Source: Candidatus Lariskella endosymbiont of Epinotia ramella
GTDB lineage: Bacteria; Pseudomonadota; Alphaproteobacteria; Rickettsiales; Midichloriaceae
Length of the DNA: 64,000 nucleotides
Direction: 5' to 3'
Assembly (NCBI RefSeq): GCF_964019805.1
Contig: NZ_OZ026472.1
Location: forward strand, 62,001 to 126,000
Both the position numbers and the translations under genes were made by a program. Positions 8,688-17,496 of this stretch are shown here, in pieces. Within the stretch, counting starts at the first letter, position 1. The number at the start of each line of letters is the position of its first letter. The notes below the pieces were generated by a model. That model made no database searches. It was not told where the DNA came from and saw only the letters and a program-made list of their open reading frames with translations.

Positions 8688-8779
8688 ATATCTTCTGATA
8701 TTTAAGTTTGCTTTATATGGGCTGCATGCGAGAAAAATATAATTTATAGCACAAAGAACAGTGGGAATATTTGATTATT

Positions 8780-9361
8780 ATGGCTAGAAAGTGGATTATG
8801 TGCGCAGGTTGTGTGAAGTCACAGGTGTTTTTCATAATATCCTCTGTATTTACTTTTTTATACGCAAACTTAAATATTGGCAAAGCAAACATATGGGTGT
8901 ATAAGTCTCTCATCGCTTTGCTTTTGTTATTAACATGTTGTTCGTCACATAGACCTACATCTGGAAGTATGCAGGGAATAATAATCTCTTCTGCTCAAAA
9001 GGTTTCTATTCAATACAAGAAATTGGATCAGAGTACGTGGTTGACACTTTATATGCCAGATGGTTCTGTGTTCCAAGGAAGAGTAATACACTCAGGTCGA
9101 ATTCTTAAGACAGATACTATGACAGGACTTCGCATGGATGGGGCTGTAGTGGGTCGCAGCAGAAATGCTGCTCGCACAGGCTTCTTGAAAAATGGGAAAA
9201 GATCTGAGCATACATCTGGTAAGATGTCTGGCAAATTGATTGCAGATGATGGTCTTCTGATGGAGTGCAATTTGCAATATGCAGATGCAAGTGGAGATCC
9301 ATCATATGGCGGATTTGGAGTTTGTATTACAGGTGATACCAAGGTAGACATATCTTGGTGA
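8780..9361 (+). CDS. putative lipoprotein or membrane-anchored hypothetical protein
   Basis: Function not recognised. From the ATG at 8780 the protein has 193 residues with two hydrophobic stretches near the N-terminus. The second (KSLIALLLLLTCCSS) looks like a lipoprotein signal ending in a Cys pair, so the mature protein may begin there. If so, the first 40 residues would be an over-long leader and the true start may lie further in, although no better in-frame start codon is obvious. The mature part is beta-rich and glycine-rich (DGSVFQGRVIHSGRI) and ends with GGFGVCITGDTKVDI, a small motif found in several short outer-membrane or periplasmic proteins. Confidence 0.6.
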   Translation: MARKWIMCAGCVKSQVFFIISSVFTFLYANLNIGKANIWVYKSLIALLLLLTCCSSHRPTSGSMQGIIISSAQKVSIQYKKLDQSTWLTLYMPDGSVFQGRVIHSGRILKTDTMTGLRMDGAVVGRSRNAARTGFLKNGKRSEHTSGKMSGKLIADDGLLMECNLQYADASGDPSYGGFGVCITGDTKVDISW

Positions 9362-9451
9362 TGTTTGCATTCTGTTTTTCTTGCAGCTTTTTAGTGAGAT
9401 TAAGGGCTTATTTTATGGATTATGACCTAAAGATACATCTAACTTATAGCA

Positions 9452-9597
9452 CATACCTCCTATAGGTGAAGAGTTGTTATTTATTAATTATGCACATACG
9501 AAGTTAGACTTCAAAAAGAGCCAAGAAGAATGAGGGTGCATATGTATACATAAGGAGCATTTTAAAGGCGTCAATTTTAAAAAGTATGTTGAGTATA
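9452..9597 (-). repeat. D-family repeat
   Basis: Reverse copy. It runs from catacctcctataggtgaagag through atacgaagttagacttc, then aaaaagagccaagaagaatg, to ttaaaaagtatgttgagtata. The A repeat begins at the very next base. Confidence 0.8.
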
Positions 9598-9853
9598 GTC
9601 GCCTGCGTCATAACTCTAAGAAGCAGAAGGTTTATATTGGCCTGCAAGCAATTATAATGCAACGAAAGTCATGCAGGAAAAGTGGCAAAGTTGCCAAAAA
9701 CCTTATGGCTTTTGTTAAGTAATATTTGTTAGTATTGGACAAATTATATATCCGAAAATTAGCGCAAGGCCGCGCCTAAAAGCTAATTTTTGTACATTGC
9801 ACTTTCGGCAAGATATTTATTTGCAGAGCAAATCGATTTTTGATGGACAGATT
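9598..9853 (+). repeat. A-family repeat
   Basis: Full-length copy: it starts gtcgcctgcgtcataactct, contains gtggcaaagttgccaaaaac, atatccgaaaattagcg and agctaatttttgtacatt, and ends aaatcgatttttgatggaca. Three internal hairpins are possible: GGCAAA/TTGCC; AAATTAGC/GCTAATTT; and a terminal one at ATTTGC/GCAAAT. Confidence 0.85.
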
Positions 9854-10031
9854 ATATAACTTAAATTCTTAGTGTTTGTTGGGTGTATTTCTGATCACTC
9901 TAAGCCCAGTACCTATATGGATTTCATATTACATAGAAGATTTTTTTGCAAAGAAAAGATACGTCTGAATGCTGAAAAGTCAATTTGAGTGAATGTTTTA
10001 ATTTATTATTATTTAATTATTATTAATAGTT

Positions 10032-11333
10032 ATGGATCTATTCTTTGATTTTTTATCTTTGCTTGATGATCTGCTGTGGACGTATATTTCACTGGCGGTG
10101 ATATTGTTCTCTGGTATATATTTTACGATTTCTTCTAAGTTTTTCCAATTTCGTTCGGTCTTTAAAATTAGCAGTCATGTAAAAGAACTTATACAGTGTG
10201 CAGAGAAGGGAAAAGAAGGTCTGCACCCAATAAAGCTATACTTCGCATCGGTTGGTGGCATGGTCGGTATTGGTAATATTGTGACTGTAATGGCTGCAGT
10301 TACTATGGGTGGTCCTGGAAGCCTGGTGTGGCTTTGGATGGCATCATTTTGTGGGATGCTTGTTAAGTATTCTGAAATATATCTTGGGATTAAATATAGA
10401 GTTTCAGATAATAAAGGTGGGTATAATGGTGGCCCGATGTATTACCTGCAAACCGCATTTGGAAATAAATTTTTGTCTTATATAGTTTGCATACTGCTTT
10501 GCATATATGGGGCTGAGGTCGCACAGTTCTTAATTGTCACAGATACGATAGTTAGCACAACTGGTAGCAATCGTTATTTGGTGATTGGTGTATTGCTTGT
10601 GCTAGTAATGCTTGCTGCAGTTGGCGGGGTTTCCAGACTTGCAAATATATGTTCTACTTTGATGCCTCCTTTTATAATATGTTACGTTTTGATCGGTCTT
10701 TGGGTTATATTTGATCATGCAGCTGAATTGCCATCAGTGCTGAAGGTGATTGTGCAGTCTGCATTCTCAGGTCATGCACCAGTTGGAGGATTCGTTGGCA
10801 GCACAATATTACTTGCTGCGCACTATGGAGTTTCCAGAGCAGTTTATTCTGGAGATATTGGAATAGGTTATGATTCTACTGTGCAAAGTGAAACACAAAC
10901 GCTATATCCTGAAAGACAGGCAAGAATGGCTATATTTGGTCTGTTTACTGATTCATTCATTTGTACGATTACTATTTTGATAGCGTTGCTAACTGGTGTG
11001 TGGCAAGCTGAAAATCTTCAGCCTTCGGAGTATATATCAGTAGCGCTTTCAGATTATATAGCTCACATAGATATTTTTACAATGTGCTTATTTTTTGTTG
11101 CTGCATATACTACTATTGTGGGTTATCTTGTAGTAGGACAAAAATGTGCGCAGTTTATCAGTCCTAAATTTGGAAAAGTTGTTTACATAATATACTCTAT
11201 GTTTGCTTTCATAGTGTTTTCCTTTCAAACGCAGGAGAAAGTGATCCTTGTAATGAGTGTTTCCGGTGGGTTATTGATGTTAATCAACATTTTAGGTGTG
11301 TTCAAGCTTCGTAAAGATATAAAGTTTTTATAG
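10032..11333 (+). CDS. AGCS-family sodium:alanine/glycine symporter
   Basis: A 433-residue integral membrane protein of the alanine-or-glycine:cation symporter family (AlsT/DagA/AgcS). It would import alanine or glycine with Na+. Family marks are SVGGMVGIGNIVTVMAAVT near residue 75, GGPGSLVWLWMASFCGMLVK, the segment YNGGPMYYL, and GDIGIGYDSTVQSETQ around 277-292. About ten hydrophobic helices are visible. Ends agree with the family length. Only 5 bp separate it from thrS, so the two are probably co-transcribed. Amino-acid uptake fits a host-dependent life. The exact substrate is not fixed by sequence. Confidence 0.9.
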   Translation: MDLFFDFLSLLDDLLWTYISLAVILFSGIYFTISSKFFQFRSVFKISSHVKELIQCAEKGKEGLHPIKLYFASVGGMVGIGNIVTVMAAVTMGGPGSLVWLWMASFCGMLVKYSEIYLGIKYRVSDNKGGYNGGPMYYLQTAFGNKFLSYIVCILLCIYGAEVAQFLIVTDTIVSTTGSNRYLVIGVLLVLVMLAAVGGVSRLANICSTLMPPFIICYVLIGLWVIFDHAAELPSVLKVIVQSAFSGHAPVGGFVGSTILLAAHYGVSRAVYSGDIGIGYDSTVQSETQTLYPERQARMAIFGLFTDSFICTITILIALLTGVWQAENLQPSEYISVALSDYIAHIDIFTMCLFFVAAYTTIVGYLVVGQKCAQFISPKFGKVVYIIYSMFAFIVFSFQTQEKVILVMSVSGGLLMLINILGVFKLRKDIKFL

Positions 11334-11338
11334 TAATT

Positions 11339-13249
11339 ATGATAAACATTACGTTACAAGATGGCAGTGTAAGAAGTTTTAATTCTCCTGTTACAGGTTT
11401 TACAATTGCGGAAAATATTAGCAAGAGTCTTGGAAAAAAGGCCATTGCGATTGGAGTGAATGGTGTCATTAAAGATTTAAGTCATACCTTAAACGATGAT
11501 GCTATTATATCAATTATCACCGAGGATAGTATTGAAGCTTTGGATATAGTAAGGCATAGCGCAGCACATATCCTTGCACAGGCTGTGAAGAAGCTTTATC
11601 CTGACGTGCAGGTTACTATAGGGCCTGTAGTTGAGAACGGCTTTTATTATGATTTTGTGAGGACGGATGCGTTTACTACTGACGATTTAATTGCGATTGA
11701 ATCTGAAATGCGTAGTATAGTGAAGCAAAATGAGAAAATCACTCGTGTTGTCATGACAAGAGCAGAGGCCATAAAGTATTTTCAGGATAAAGGAGAAAAT
11801 TATAAGGTCGAAATTATAAAAGATATTCCAGCTCATGAGGAATTAAGTGTTTATTTTCAAGGTGATTTTGCTGATCTTTGTAGAGGGCCACACTGTCCTT
11901 CCACAGGCAAAGTGAAAGCTTTTAAGTTAATGAAGGTTGCTGGTGCTTACTGGCGTGGTGATAGCAAAAATCAGATGCTGCAAAGGATATATGGCACTGC
12001 ATTCTCTAAAGAAGAACAACTGCAAGAATATCTAAATTTTTTGGAAGAAGCAAAGCTGCGTGATCATAGAAAAATAGGTCAAGAGATGGGCTTATTCCAC
12101 CTTCAAGAAGAGGCACCAGGGGCTGTATTCTGGCATCCAAAAGGTTGGACATTATTTCAGCTTTTGGTAAATTATATGAGAGAAAAGCAGAATGCTGCTG
12201 GATATAACGAGATCAGTACTCCAGAAATTATTGACAGAAGTCTTTGGGAGAAATCAGGACACTGGGAAAAGTTTAGCGAGAATATGTTTACTGCCAGTGC
12301 TGCAGACGAAAGAACTTATGCTGTACGTCCAATGAATTGTCCAGGCGGTGTGCAAGTTTTTAAATGTGGGTTGACTAGTTATAAAGATTTGCCGCTACGT
12401 CTTTCGGAATTTGGGAAAGTGCATAGATATGAACCATCCGGCGCCTTGCATGGCTTAATGAGAGTTAGAGCATTTACTCAAGATGATGCACACATATTCT
12501 GCACGCCAGAACAAATGCATGAGGAGTGTCTCTCTGTTTGTCGTTTGGTCCTTAGTATTTATAGAGATTTTGGATTCAAAGATGTTAGAATTAAACTTTC
12601 TGACAGACCATCAAAAAGAATAGGATCTGATGAGAGTTGGGATAATGCAGAAACTGCACTGCTTGCTGCGATTCAAGAACTGAATCTGGACTATGTAATT
12701 AACAGTGGAGAAGGAGCATTTTATGGCCCTAAAATAGAATTCGTTTTGAAGGATGCAATTGGTCGTGACTGGCAACTTGGAACATTGCAAGTAGATTTTA
12801 ACTTGCCATATAGACTTGGAGCTAGTTATATAGGACAAGATGGGCAGAAGCATACTCCCGTCATGTTACATAGAGCTGTTTTTGGTTCTTTAGAGCGGTT
12901 TATAGGAATTTTGCTTGAACATTATATAGGGAAATTACCAATTTGGCTTGCACCGATCCAAGTAGTGATTGCTACTGTATCAAGCAGTGCTGAAAATTAT
13001 GCCGAAGAAGTATTTTCATTTTTGCGAGAACACAAGATACGTGCTATATTAGACTCCAGCGCCGAAACCCTCGGTTATAAAGTTAGATTGCACTCGCTTG
13101 CTAAAGTTCCAGTGATTCTCACCATTGGAAACAAAGAGGCAGTAAATCGTACAGTATGTATGAGACGACTTGGAGAAGATTCTAACATAGAGCTTTCGTT
13201 GGATGATTTTATGTTGCAATTTATTGAAATGAGCAATATACCCAGGTAA
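11339..13249 (+). CDS. thrS: threonyl-tRNA synthetase
   Basis: Charges tRNA-Thr. The 636-residue protein carries the full set of domains. TGS is at about 1-60. The editing domain has HSAAHILAQAVKKLYPDVQ and the second metal motif LCRGPHCPSTG. The class II catalytic core has motif 2 RLSEFGKVHRYEPSGALHGL and motif 3 within PVMLHRAVFGSLERF. The C-terminal anticodon-binding domain begins at about 535. It starts 5 bp after the symporter stop without a visible ribosome binding site. infC follows 64 bp downstream, preserving the thrS-infC order known from enterobacteria. tRNA-Thr(GGT) is also in this window at 48.2 kb. Confidence 0.97.
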   Translation: MINITLQDGSVRSFNSPVTGFTIAENISKSLGKKAIAIGVNGVIKDLSHTLNDDAIISIITEDSIEALDIVRHSAAHILAQAVKKLYPDVQVTIGPVVENGFYYDFVRTDAFTTDDLIAIESEMRSIVKQNEKITRVVMTRAEAIKYFQDKGENYKVEIIKDIPAHEELSVYFQGDFADLCRGPHCPSTGKVKAFKLMKVAGAYWRGDSKNQMLQRIYGTAFSKEEQLQEYLNFLEEAKLRDHRKIGQEMGLFHLQEEAPGAVFWHPKGWTLFQLLVNYMREKQNAAGYNEISTPEIIDRSLWEKSGHWEKFSENMFTASAADERTYAVRPMNCPGGVQVFKCGLTSYKDLPLRLSEFGKVHRYEPSGALHGLMRVRAFTQDDAHIFCTPEQMHEECLSVCRLVLSIYRDFGFKDVRIKLSDRPSKRIGSDESWDNAETALLAAIQELNLDYVINSGEGAFYGPKIEFVLKDAIGRDWQLGTLQVDFNLPYRLGASYIGQDGQKHTPVMLHRAVFGSLERFIGILLEHYIGKLPIWLAPIQVVIATVSSSAENYAEEVFSFLREHKIRAILDSSAETLGYKVRLHSLAKVPVILTIGNKEAVNRTVCMRRLGEDSNIELSLDDFMLQFIEMSNIPR

Positions 13250-13300
13250 ATAGCTTGTTATTTGACATAATGTTTATAGCTGAAGTTTTTAATTTAAATA

Positions 13301-13316
13301 ATGAGAGGAAGTCATA
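13301..13316 (+). promoter_or_regulatory. infC ribosome binding site and rare ATA start
   Basis: A purine-rich gagaggaa lies 4 to 5 bases before ATA at 13314. An overlapping ATG at 13301 opens only an eight-codon frame ending TAA, in another frame. The arrangement implies the start codon is discriminated by IF-3 itself, as in the known autoregulation of infC by AUU starts. Confidence 0.65.
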
Positions 13317-13826
13317 AGCAGTAAACTGGATATCCGCGTTAACGAGCAGATTAAGGCTGATGAAGTGCGGTTGATAGATGAAAATGGAGATATGGTAGGT
13401 GTGATTGCACCGCGTGAAGCTCTAAATATTGCAAGACAAAGAGGATTGGATCTTGTGGAGATTTCGCCAAATGCTTCTCCTCCTGTCTGCAGGCTGATAA
13501 ATTACGGTAAATATCGATATGAGCAGCAGAAGAAATTTCATGAAGCCAAGAAGCATCAAAAGGTGGTGTTGGTGAAGGAATTAAAGCTGAGGCCAAATAT
13601 AGATATTGGCGATTACGCAGTGAAGATCCGCAGTGCGCAGAAGTTTATCAAGGAAGGAAACAAAGTGAAGATTTCGCTCATGTTTAAAGGGCGTGAAATT
13701 ACTCACCAAGAGGTGGGATTTAGCTTGATGCAAAGGTTCCAAAATGACGTTGATGAATTTGCGAAAATAGAGTCTACACCTAAGATGGAAGGAAAACAGA
13801 TATATATGATTATCGTTCCTAAGTAA
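13314..13826 (+). CDS. infC: translation initiation factor IF-3, apparent ATA start
   Basis: IF-3 binds the 30S subunit, keeps ribosomes apart and proofreads start codons. Family homology runs upstream of the first in-frame GTG (13365) as KLDIRVNEQIKADE. In that frame the nearest stops are at 13299-13304, and no ATG, GTG or TTG lies between them and 13365. The ATA at 13314-13316, placed 4 to 5 bases after gagaggaa (13303-13310), is the best start. It gives 170 residues beginning (I)SKLDIRVNEQ. Rare starts such as AUU are known for infC and allow IF-3 to repress its own synthesis. The N domain includes LVEISPNASPPVCRLINYGK; the C domain includes KISLMFKGREITHQE. rpmI and rplT do not follow. 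Confidence 0.9.
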   Translation: MSSKLDIRVNEQIKADEVRLIDENGDMVGVIAPREALNIARQRGLDLVEISPNASPPVCRLINYGKYRYEQQKKFHEAKKHQKVVLVKELKLRPNIDIGDYAVKIRSAQKFIKEGNKVKISLMFKGREITHQEVGFSLMQRFQNDVDEFAKIESTPKMEGKQIYMIIVPK

Positions 13827-13993
13827 TACTTAAGATGTAAAGCTATATATGAGATCTGAGCATGATATTGCTTATAAGTTCGTTGTTATGTCTTTAATAA
13901 TGAGTCATAACTAACCTTAAGTTACTGTGTTTTGTAGTTTTAGAATAAGCCTAGAAACTCAAAGAAGTCTAGTGAATGTATTGTAAATAGAAA

Positions 13994-14412
13994 GTCGCCT
14001 GCGTTATAACTCTCGAATGTAGGGATTTATGTTCTGGTTGCAAGCAATTATGATGCACCGAAAGTCCAGCAGAAAAAGTGGCAAAATTGCCAAAAACCTT
14101 ATGGCTTTTGTTAGATACTGCTTATAAAGTGCACGCACGTGAATTTGAAGGGCATGATTTTTTAGAGTACAAGTTAATTTCTAAGTCAAATATTATATAT
14201 CTTTGCGAAGGAATCAATGAAGTAATACTTGAAAATTAGGCCGCAAAGGTCTGCACAAGTGGCTTTGCAGGCAGTACCTAAGTTGTATTTGCAAGTACGG
14301 AATTAATATATCCAAAAATTAGAGCAGGGTCGCGCCTAAAAGCTAATTTTTGTATATTTAACTTTCCACAAAAATTTATTTGCGTAGCAAATCGATTTTT
14401 GACGAGCAAACC
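13994..14412 (+). repeat. A-family repeat with nested B element
   Basis: The left half runs gtcgcctgcgttataactct to ccttatggcttttgtta, and the right half from tgtatttgcaag to aaatcgatttttgacg. Between them lies about 170 bp of B sequence. The right half keeps the AAAAATTAG/GCTAATTTTT hairpin and the ATTTGCgtaGCAAAT hairpin. Confidence 0.85.
14113..14283 (+). repeat. B-family element nested in an A repeat
   Basis: Runs from gatactgcttataaagtgca through catgattttttagagtac, atttctaagtcaaatatta and gaagtaatacttgaaaa to ggcagtacctaagt. The insertion point matches that of the partial B in the A repeat at 23717-24053. Confidence 0.8.
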
Positions 14413-14564
14413 AGAAAGTCTTATTTCTTTAGTATGTAAAAAATTACATCAAGTATGATATCAATTTTGTCTAAAATATACTCTTAATATATTTATGTAT
14501 ATTAGTGAAAATAGATCAATTTCTTGTAGGTTGCCACGTTTTTTAAATCTTTTTAAGAGGTCGT

Positions 14565-15245
14565 ATGTTTGATAGCATTAAAGATTATATTCCAAGTATA
14601 CATAAAGAGGGATATATATTTATCATACTCTTCTTGCTAGGAACAGTTATATTATTTGCAATCTCGAGTACATTAGGGTATTGCGGATTGATTCTTACTT
14701 TATGGTGTGTATTTTTCTTTAGAGATCCCGAACGTATAACGTTTGAAGATCCTGATATTGTAGTCAGTCCAGCTGATGGTGTTGTGCAAAAGATAACTCA
14801 ATCTATTCCTCCAAAAGAATTAGACATGGGAGATCATATGATGACAAGAATTAGCATTTTTCTGAATGTTTTTGATGTACATGTAAATCGCGTACCAATC
14901 GCAGGAAGAGTAAAGGAGTTGCATTATAATCCTGGAAAGTTTTTCAACGCATCGCTAGACAAAGCAAGCGAATATAATGAGCGTCAATCAATACTTATAG
15001 AAACTAAAGATGGGAATGAAATCGCTATAGTGCAGATAGCAGGGCTAATTGCTCGTAGAATAGTATGTGACTTGAAAAAGGATGATGCTGTAGATACTGG
15101 TCAAAGATTTGGAATCATTAGGTTTGGTAGTAGAGTTGATATTTATCTTCCGATTGATGTTCAACTGCAAGTGTTAGAAAAACAAAGAATGACTGGCGGC
15201 GAGACTATTATAGCAGACTTCAAAAATAGATTAGCTAAAAAGTAG
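14565..15245 (+). CDS. psd: phosphatidylserine decarboxylase
   Basis: Makes phosphatidylethanolamine at the inner membrane. The 226-residue proenzyme is of the short alphaproteobacterial/archaeal type. One or two N-terminal hydrophobic segments (GYIFIILFLLGTVILFAISS) are followed by FFRDPER, the VVSPADGVVQ motif, and ISIFLNVFDVHVNRVPIAG with the catalytic histidine. The self-cleavage and pyruvoyl site is in IIRFGSRVDIYLP, where the serine of GS becomes the pyruvoyl group. A good aagaggt precedes the ATG. The usual partner pssA does not follow; instead the next 300 bp are repeat sequence. Confidence 0.94.
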   Translation: MFDSIKDYIPSIHKEGYIFIILFLLGTVILFAISSTLGYCGLILTLWCVFFFRDPERITFEDPDIVVSPADGVVQKITQSIPPKELDMGDHMMTRISIFLNVFDVHVNRVPIAGRVKELHYNPGKFFNASLDKASEYNERQSILIETKDGNEIAIVQIAGLIARRIVCDLKKDDAVDTGQRFGIIRFGSRVDIYLPIDVQLQVLEKQRMTGGETIIADFKNRLAKK

Positions 15246-15269
15246 AAAATGACTAATAATACTCGTCAT

Positions 15270-15442
15270 ATTTCAAAATGCCATAGCAAGCACTATAAAG
15301 TATGTATGGCAAGCAGTATTTAGAATAAGTTTTTATTCATTTGAAATCGGCAATATAACTCTATTTTAGTGGAGAGGCTGACTTAAAATTTATCAAAAGT
15401 ACAAAGTATAACATGACTTTTTTATGCTGCTTTAGCCATATC
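15270..15442 (+). repeat. I repeat, expanded copy
   Basis: This is the main content of the 326-bp spacer between psd and the next gene. The left part (catagcaagcactataaag, tatggcaagcagtatttag) and the right inverted end (tatgctgctttagccatat) match the I repeats at 3.7 and 39.0 kb. About 90 bp of extra sequence lies between them. The spacer around it holds no gene. Confidence 0.55.
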
Positions 15443-15571
15443 TTTAGCTCATAAATTCCAAATTGTTTAACACGTTGCCGATTTTGCTTTTAATATATAA
15501 TCTCTCCACCTTCTTTGGCCATATACTTCCACACTCTCTCAAGCTTTATATGTGAGAAATGGTATTTGGGA

Positions 15572-16621
15572 TTAGTGGATGAGATTTCTTAATCTCATTG
15601 CAGCTTCCTGTTTTTTAGCAAAAAATAATTGATGATTAGGAATGAATATATCGCTAGAGTTAAATTTACTTTTTTGATCATCTAAAGAAGTGTCATTATC
15701 TGCTTGTATAGGAGATTTCTTAGGATCAATTAGATAATTTAGTATGTGAGTAAGCAATTTATGATTTTTTTGCACAATCTCTAAATGTGTTTTGCCTTTA
15801 GTCAAGTGAGAAAACTTTGTTATTAAATCTGGCATATCTATAAATCTTTTATAAATCTGTCGCAATTCAGGAAACATGTATAGTAAGTCTATTTTCTGTT
15901 CTTGAATAGGCAATTCTTCTGCAATTGAACAGCTCCATAATATATGATCAAAGATGCAAATACAGGCCTGTATGAAGTTGACCCAAAAATACTTTTGATT
16001 ATCTATAGTTAACTCTTGATAGAAGTACATTAATTTATTTGCGGCGACTTCCGAGGAGGCAACTTGAGCAGCCAATGCTAAGCACTTATATAGCGATACA
16101 GTGAGTTTTGCCAAGATATTTTCTGCGCATAATGTAAATTCCTCATCAAGTGGTGAGATTGTGTACAGAATGACTAGTTCATGCATTACTGTCATAATAT
16201 CAGATACTCCAGAGCGTATATTCTGAATGAACAATAGCTCGTCTGAGAGGCCGGTATATGAACGAATACGAGCATTTTGCGGGTTGAAAATTGTATAGTG
16301 TAATATAGTATCTCTAGGTGGAAAATCTGTGTCTTTTGCAAATTTCATCAGTACATCAGGTAGCCCTGGTAAAATATTACATGGTTGTATGTCTAGTCTT
16401 ATTAAAGAGCCTAGCAAGATACCAATATCACGTATGGCTGCTATTTTTTCATAATAATTAAAATCTCTGATAGCAGCTCTCTCTGCTAGAGTTTTTAGTA
16501 TTCTAATGAGTTCACTTGAGTTTTTTTGTGCATTAGAATCGTGTATTAGAGAAACAAGCTCATCAAAGTAAAGTGGATCGAGAGATGATACATATTTAGA
16601 GTAAGTTAATGCCGTCTCCAT
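15572..16621 (-). CDS. hypothetical protein resembling the PrnB/DUF1864 family
   Basis: A 349-residue protein, mostly alpha-helical, without signal peptide. The segment DFPPRDTILHYTIFNPQNAR followed by IRSYTGLSDE (about 115-145) and the downstream LTIDNQKYFWVNFIQ recall the PrnB family, relatives of indoleamine 2,3-dioxygenase found in pyrrolnitrin synthesis and in many uncharacterised bacterial genes. This link is made from memory of family motifs and is tentative. If right, the protein would be a heme-binding enzyme acting on an indole or other amine. The last 70 residues are polar. It stands alone, opposite in strand to psd, with repeats on both sides. Confidence 0.55.
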   Translation of the reverse strand: METALTYSKYVSSLDPLYFDELVSLIHDSNAQKNSSELIRILKTLAERAAIRDFNYYEKIAAIRDIGILLGSLIRLDIQPCNILPGLPDVLMKFAKDTDFPPRDTILHYTIFNPQNARIRSYTGLSDELLFIQNIRSGVSDIMTVMHELVILYTISPLDEEFTLCAENILAKLTVSLYKCLALAAQVASSEVAANKLMYFYQELTIDNQKYFWVNFIQACICIFDHILWSCSIAEELPIQEQKIDLLYMFPELRQIYKRFIDMPDLITKFSHLTKGKTHLEIVQKNHKLLTHILNYLIDPKKSPIQADNDTSLDDQKSKFNSSDIFIPNHQLFFAKKQEAAMRLRNLIH

Positions 16622-16740
16622 ACAAATAACCTATAGCTATGCAGTTGACTAAATCTTTATGAAAGCATTGGTATTATGACTTTTTATCAAACTAATCTTT
16701 TTTTATAATTTAATTTTTCACCTTAAGTTTTCAAGTGTTG

Positions 16741-16860
16741 TCTTTTTTGAAGATTTAAGCGCGCATGGCCACTGTACTTCTAGTATAGCTAAACTCAAAT
16801 CTCATCTTAAATTTTCTAGAAAATAAACAGCAAATATATGTTGTTATTTGTGGTAGTTGA
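16741..16860 (-). repeat. F-family repeat joined to B
   Basis: Shared blocks are gatttaagcgcgcatggcca, ctgtacttctagtatagcta, aactcaaatctcatcttaaa, ttttctagaaaata and cagcaaatatatg. The end ttatttgtggtagtt abuts a B repeat at attacttcgtcaa. The same junction recurs at 44.33 kb. Confidence 0.8.
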
Positions 16861-16861
16861 T

Positions 16862-16985
16862 ATTACTTCGTCAATTTTTTCGCAAATATATAATATTTGA
16901 CTCGAAAATTCACTTGCGCTCTAGAAAATCATGCCATTCAAATTCATGCGCGTGCACTTACTTAATGCAGCGCCTAGGACATAAT
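16862..16985 (-). repeat. B-family element, truncated
   Basis: Reverse copy from attacttcgtcaattttttc through aaatcatgccattcaaattc to ttaatgcagcgcctagg. The half beyond the F junction is missing or unrecognisable. Confidence 0.7.
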
Positions 16986-17496
16986 TTGCTTGCTTAGATA
17001 TCAAAACAAGCAAGGATTCTATGATTCTTGTGAAAACAGGCGGTAATCGAGGCTAATTCCGAGATTATGCAGAATTTTGCAATTCTCATTCGTATTTTTA
17101 GCGAAAATTGGCAAAGATCACGCTTTTAAGCATTATCTTGCTGATAAGCTTCGCTGTACTCGATTCTATACAACCATAATTTGATTATAGCATCTTATTA
17201 TAATACTACATAATTATTTATTGTTAAATTGCGCATTGTCACCTAAATTTTAAATTTGGCGTCGCGATATATAATAAATTTATTGATTTATTCGATAAAA
17301 AGTCATTTATGCTGCTTTGATAATATAAGAGCAATTTTTATGATCATAATATAATATAATTTCCAATAGCATTTCCTATAAAACTAAAAAATTTTGAAGT
17401 TAAGCTGTTATATATGGCGCTGGCATTCTAAAAAATCATGCTCTTAAAATCCTCGCGCGAGCACTGACCTTGAGCGCGGCATCTAGGAAATTAGTA

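Larger units (their letters stand above)
9362..10031. other. spacer with back-to-back D and A repeats
   Basis: Holds a reverse D repeat (9452-9597) directly followed by an A repeat (9598-9853). After that comes unstructured AT-rich sequence running into the symporter gene. No gene is seen. Confidence 0.7.
13827..14564. other. spacer with an A repeat interrupted by a B repeat
   Basis: The region 13994-14412 is one A repeat split by a B repeat at 14113-14283. The remaining 150 bp before psd are plain AT-rich sequence with no gene seen. Confidence 0.7.
16622..17496. other. long spacer with F and B repeats
   Basis: Contains an F repeat (16741-16860) joined to a reverse B repeat (16862-16985) and a B-like end at about 17430-17490 (tggcgctggcattct, aaaaaatcatgctctt, ccttgagcgcggcatctagg). 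The 17000-17420 stretch is AT-rich with no gene or RNA that I can identify. Confidence 0.65.
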
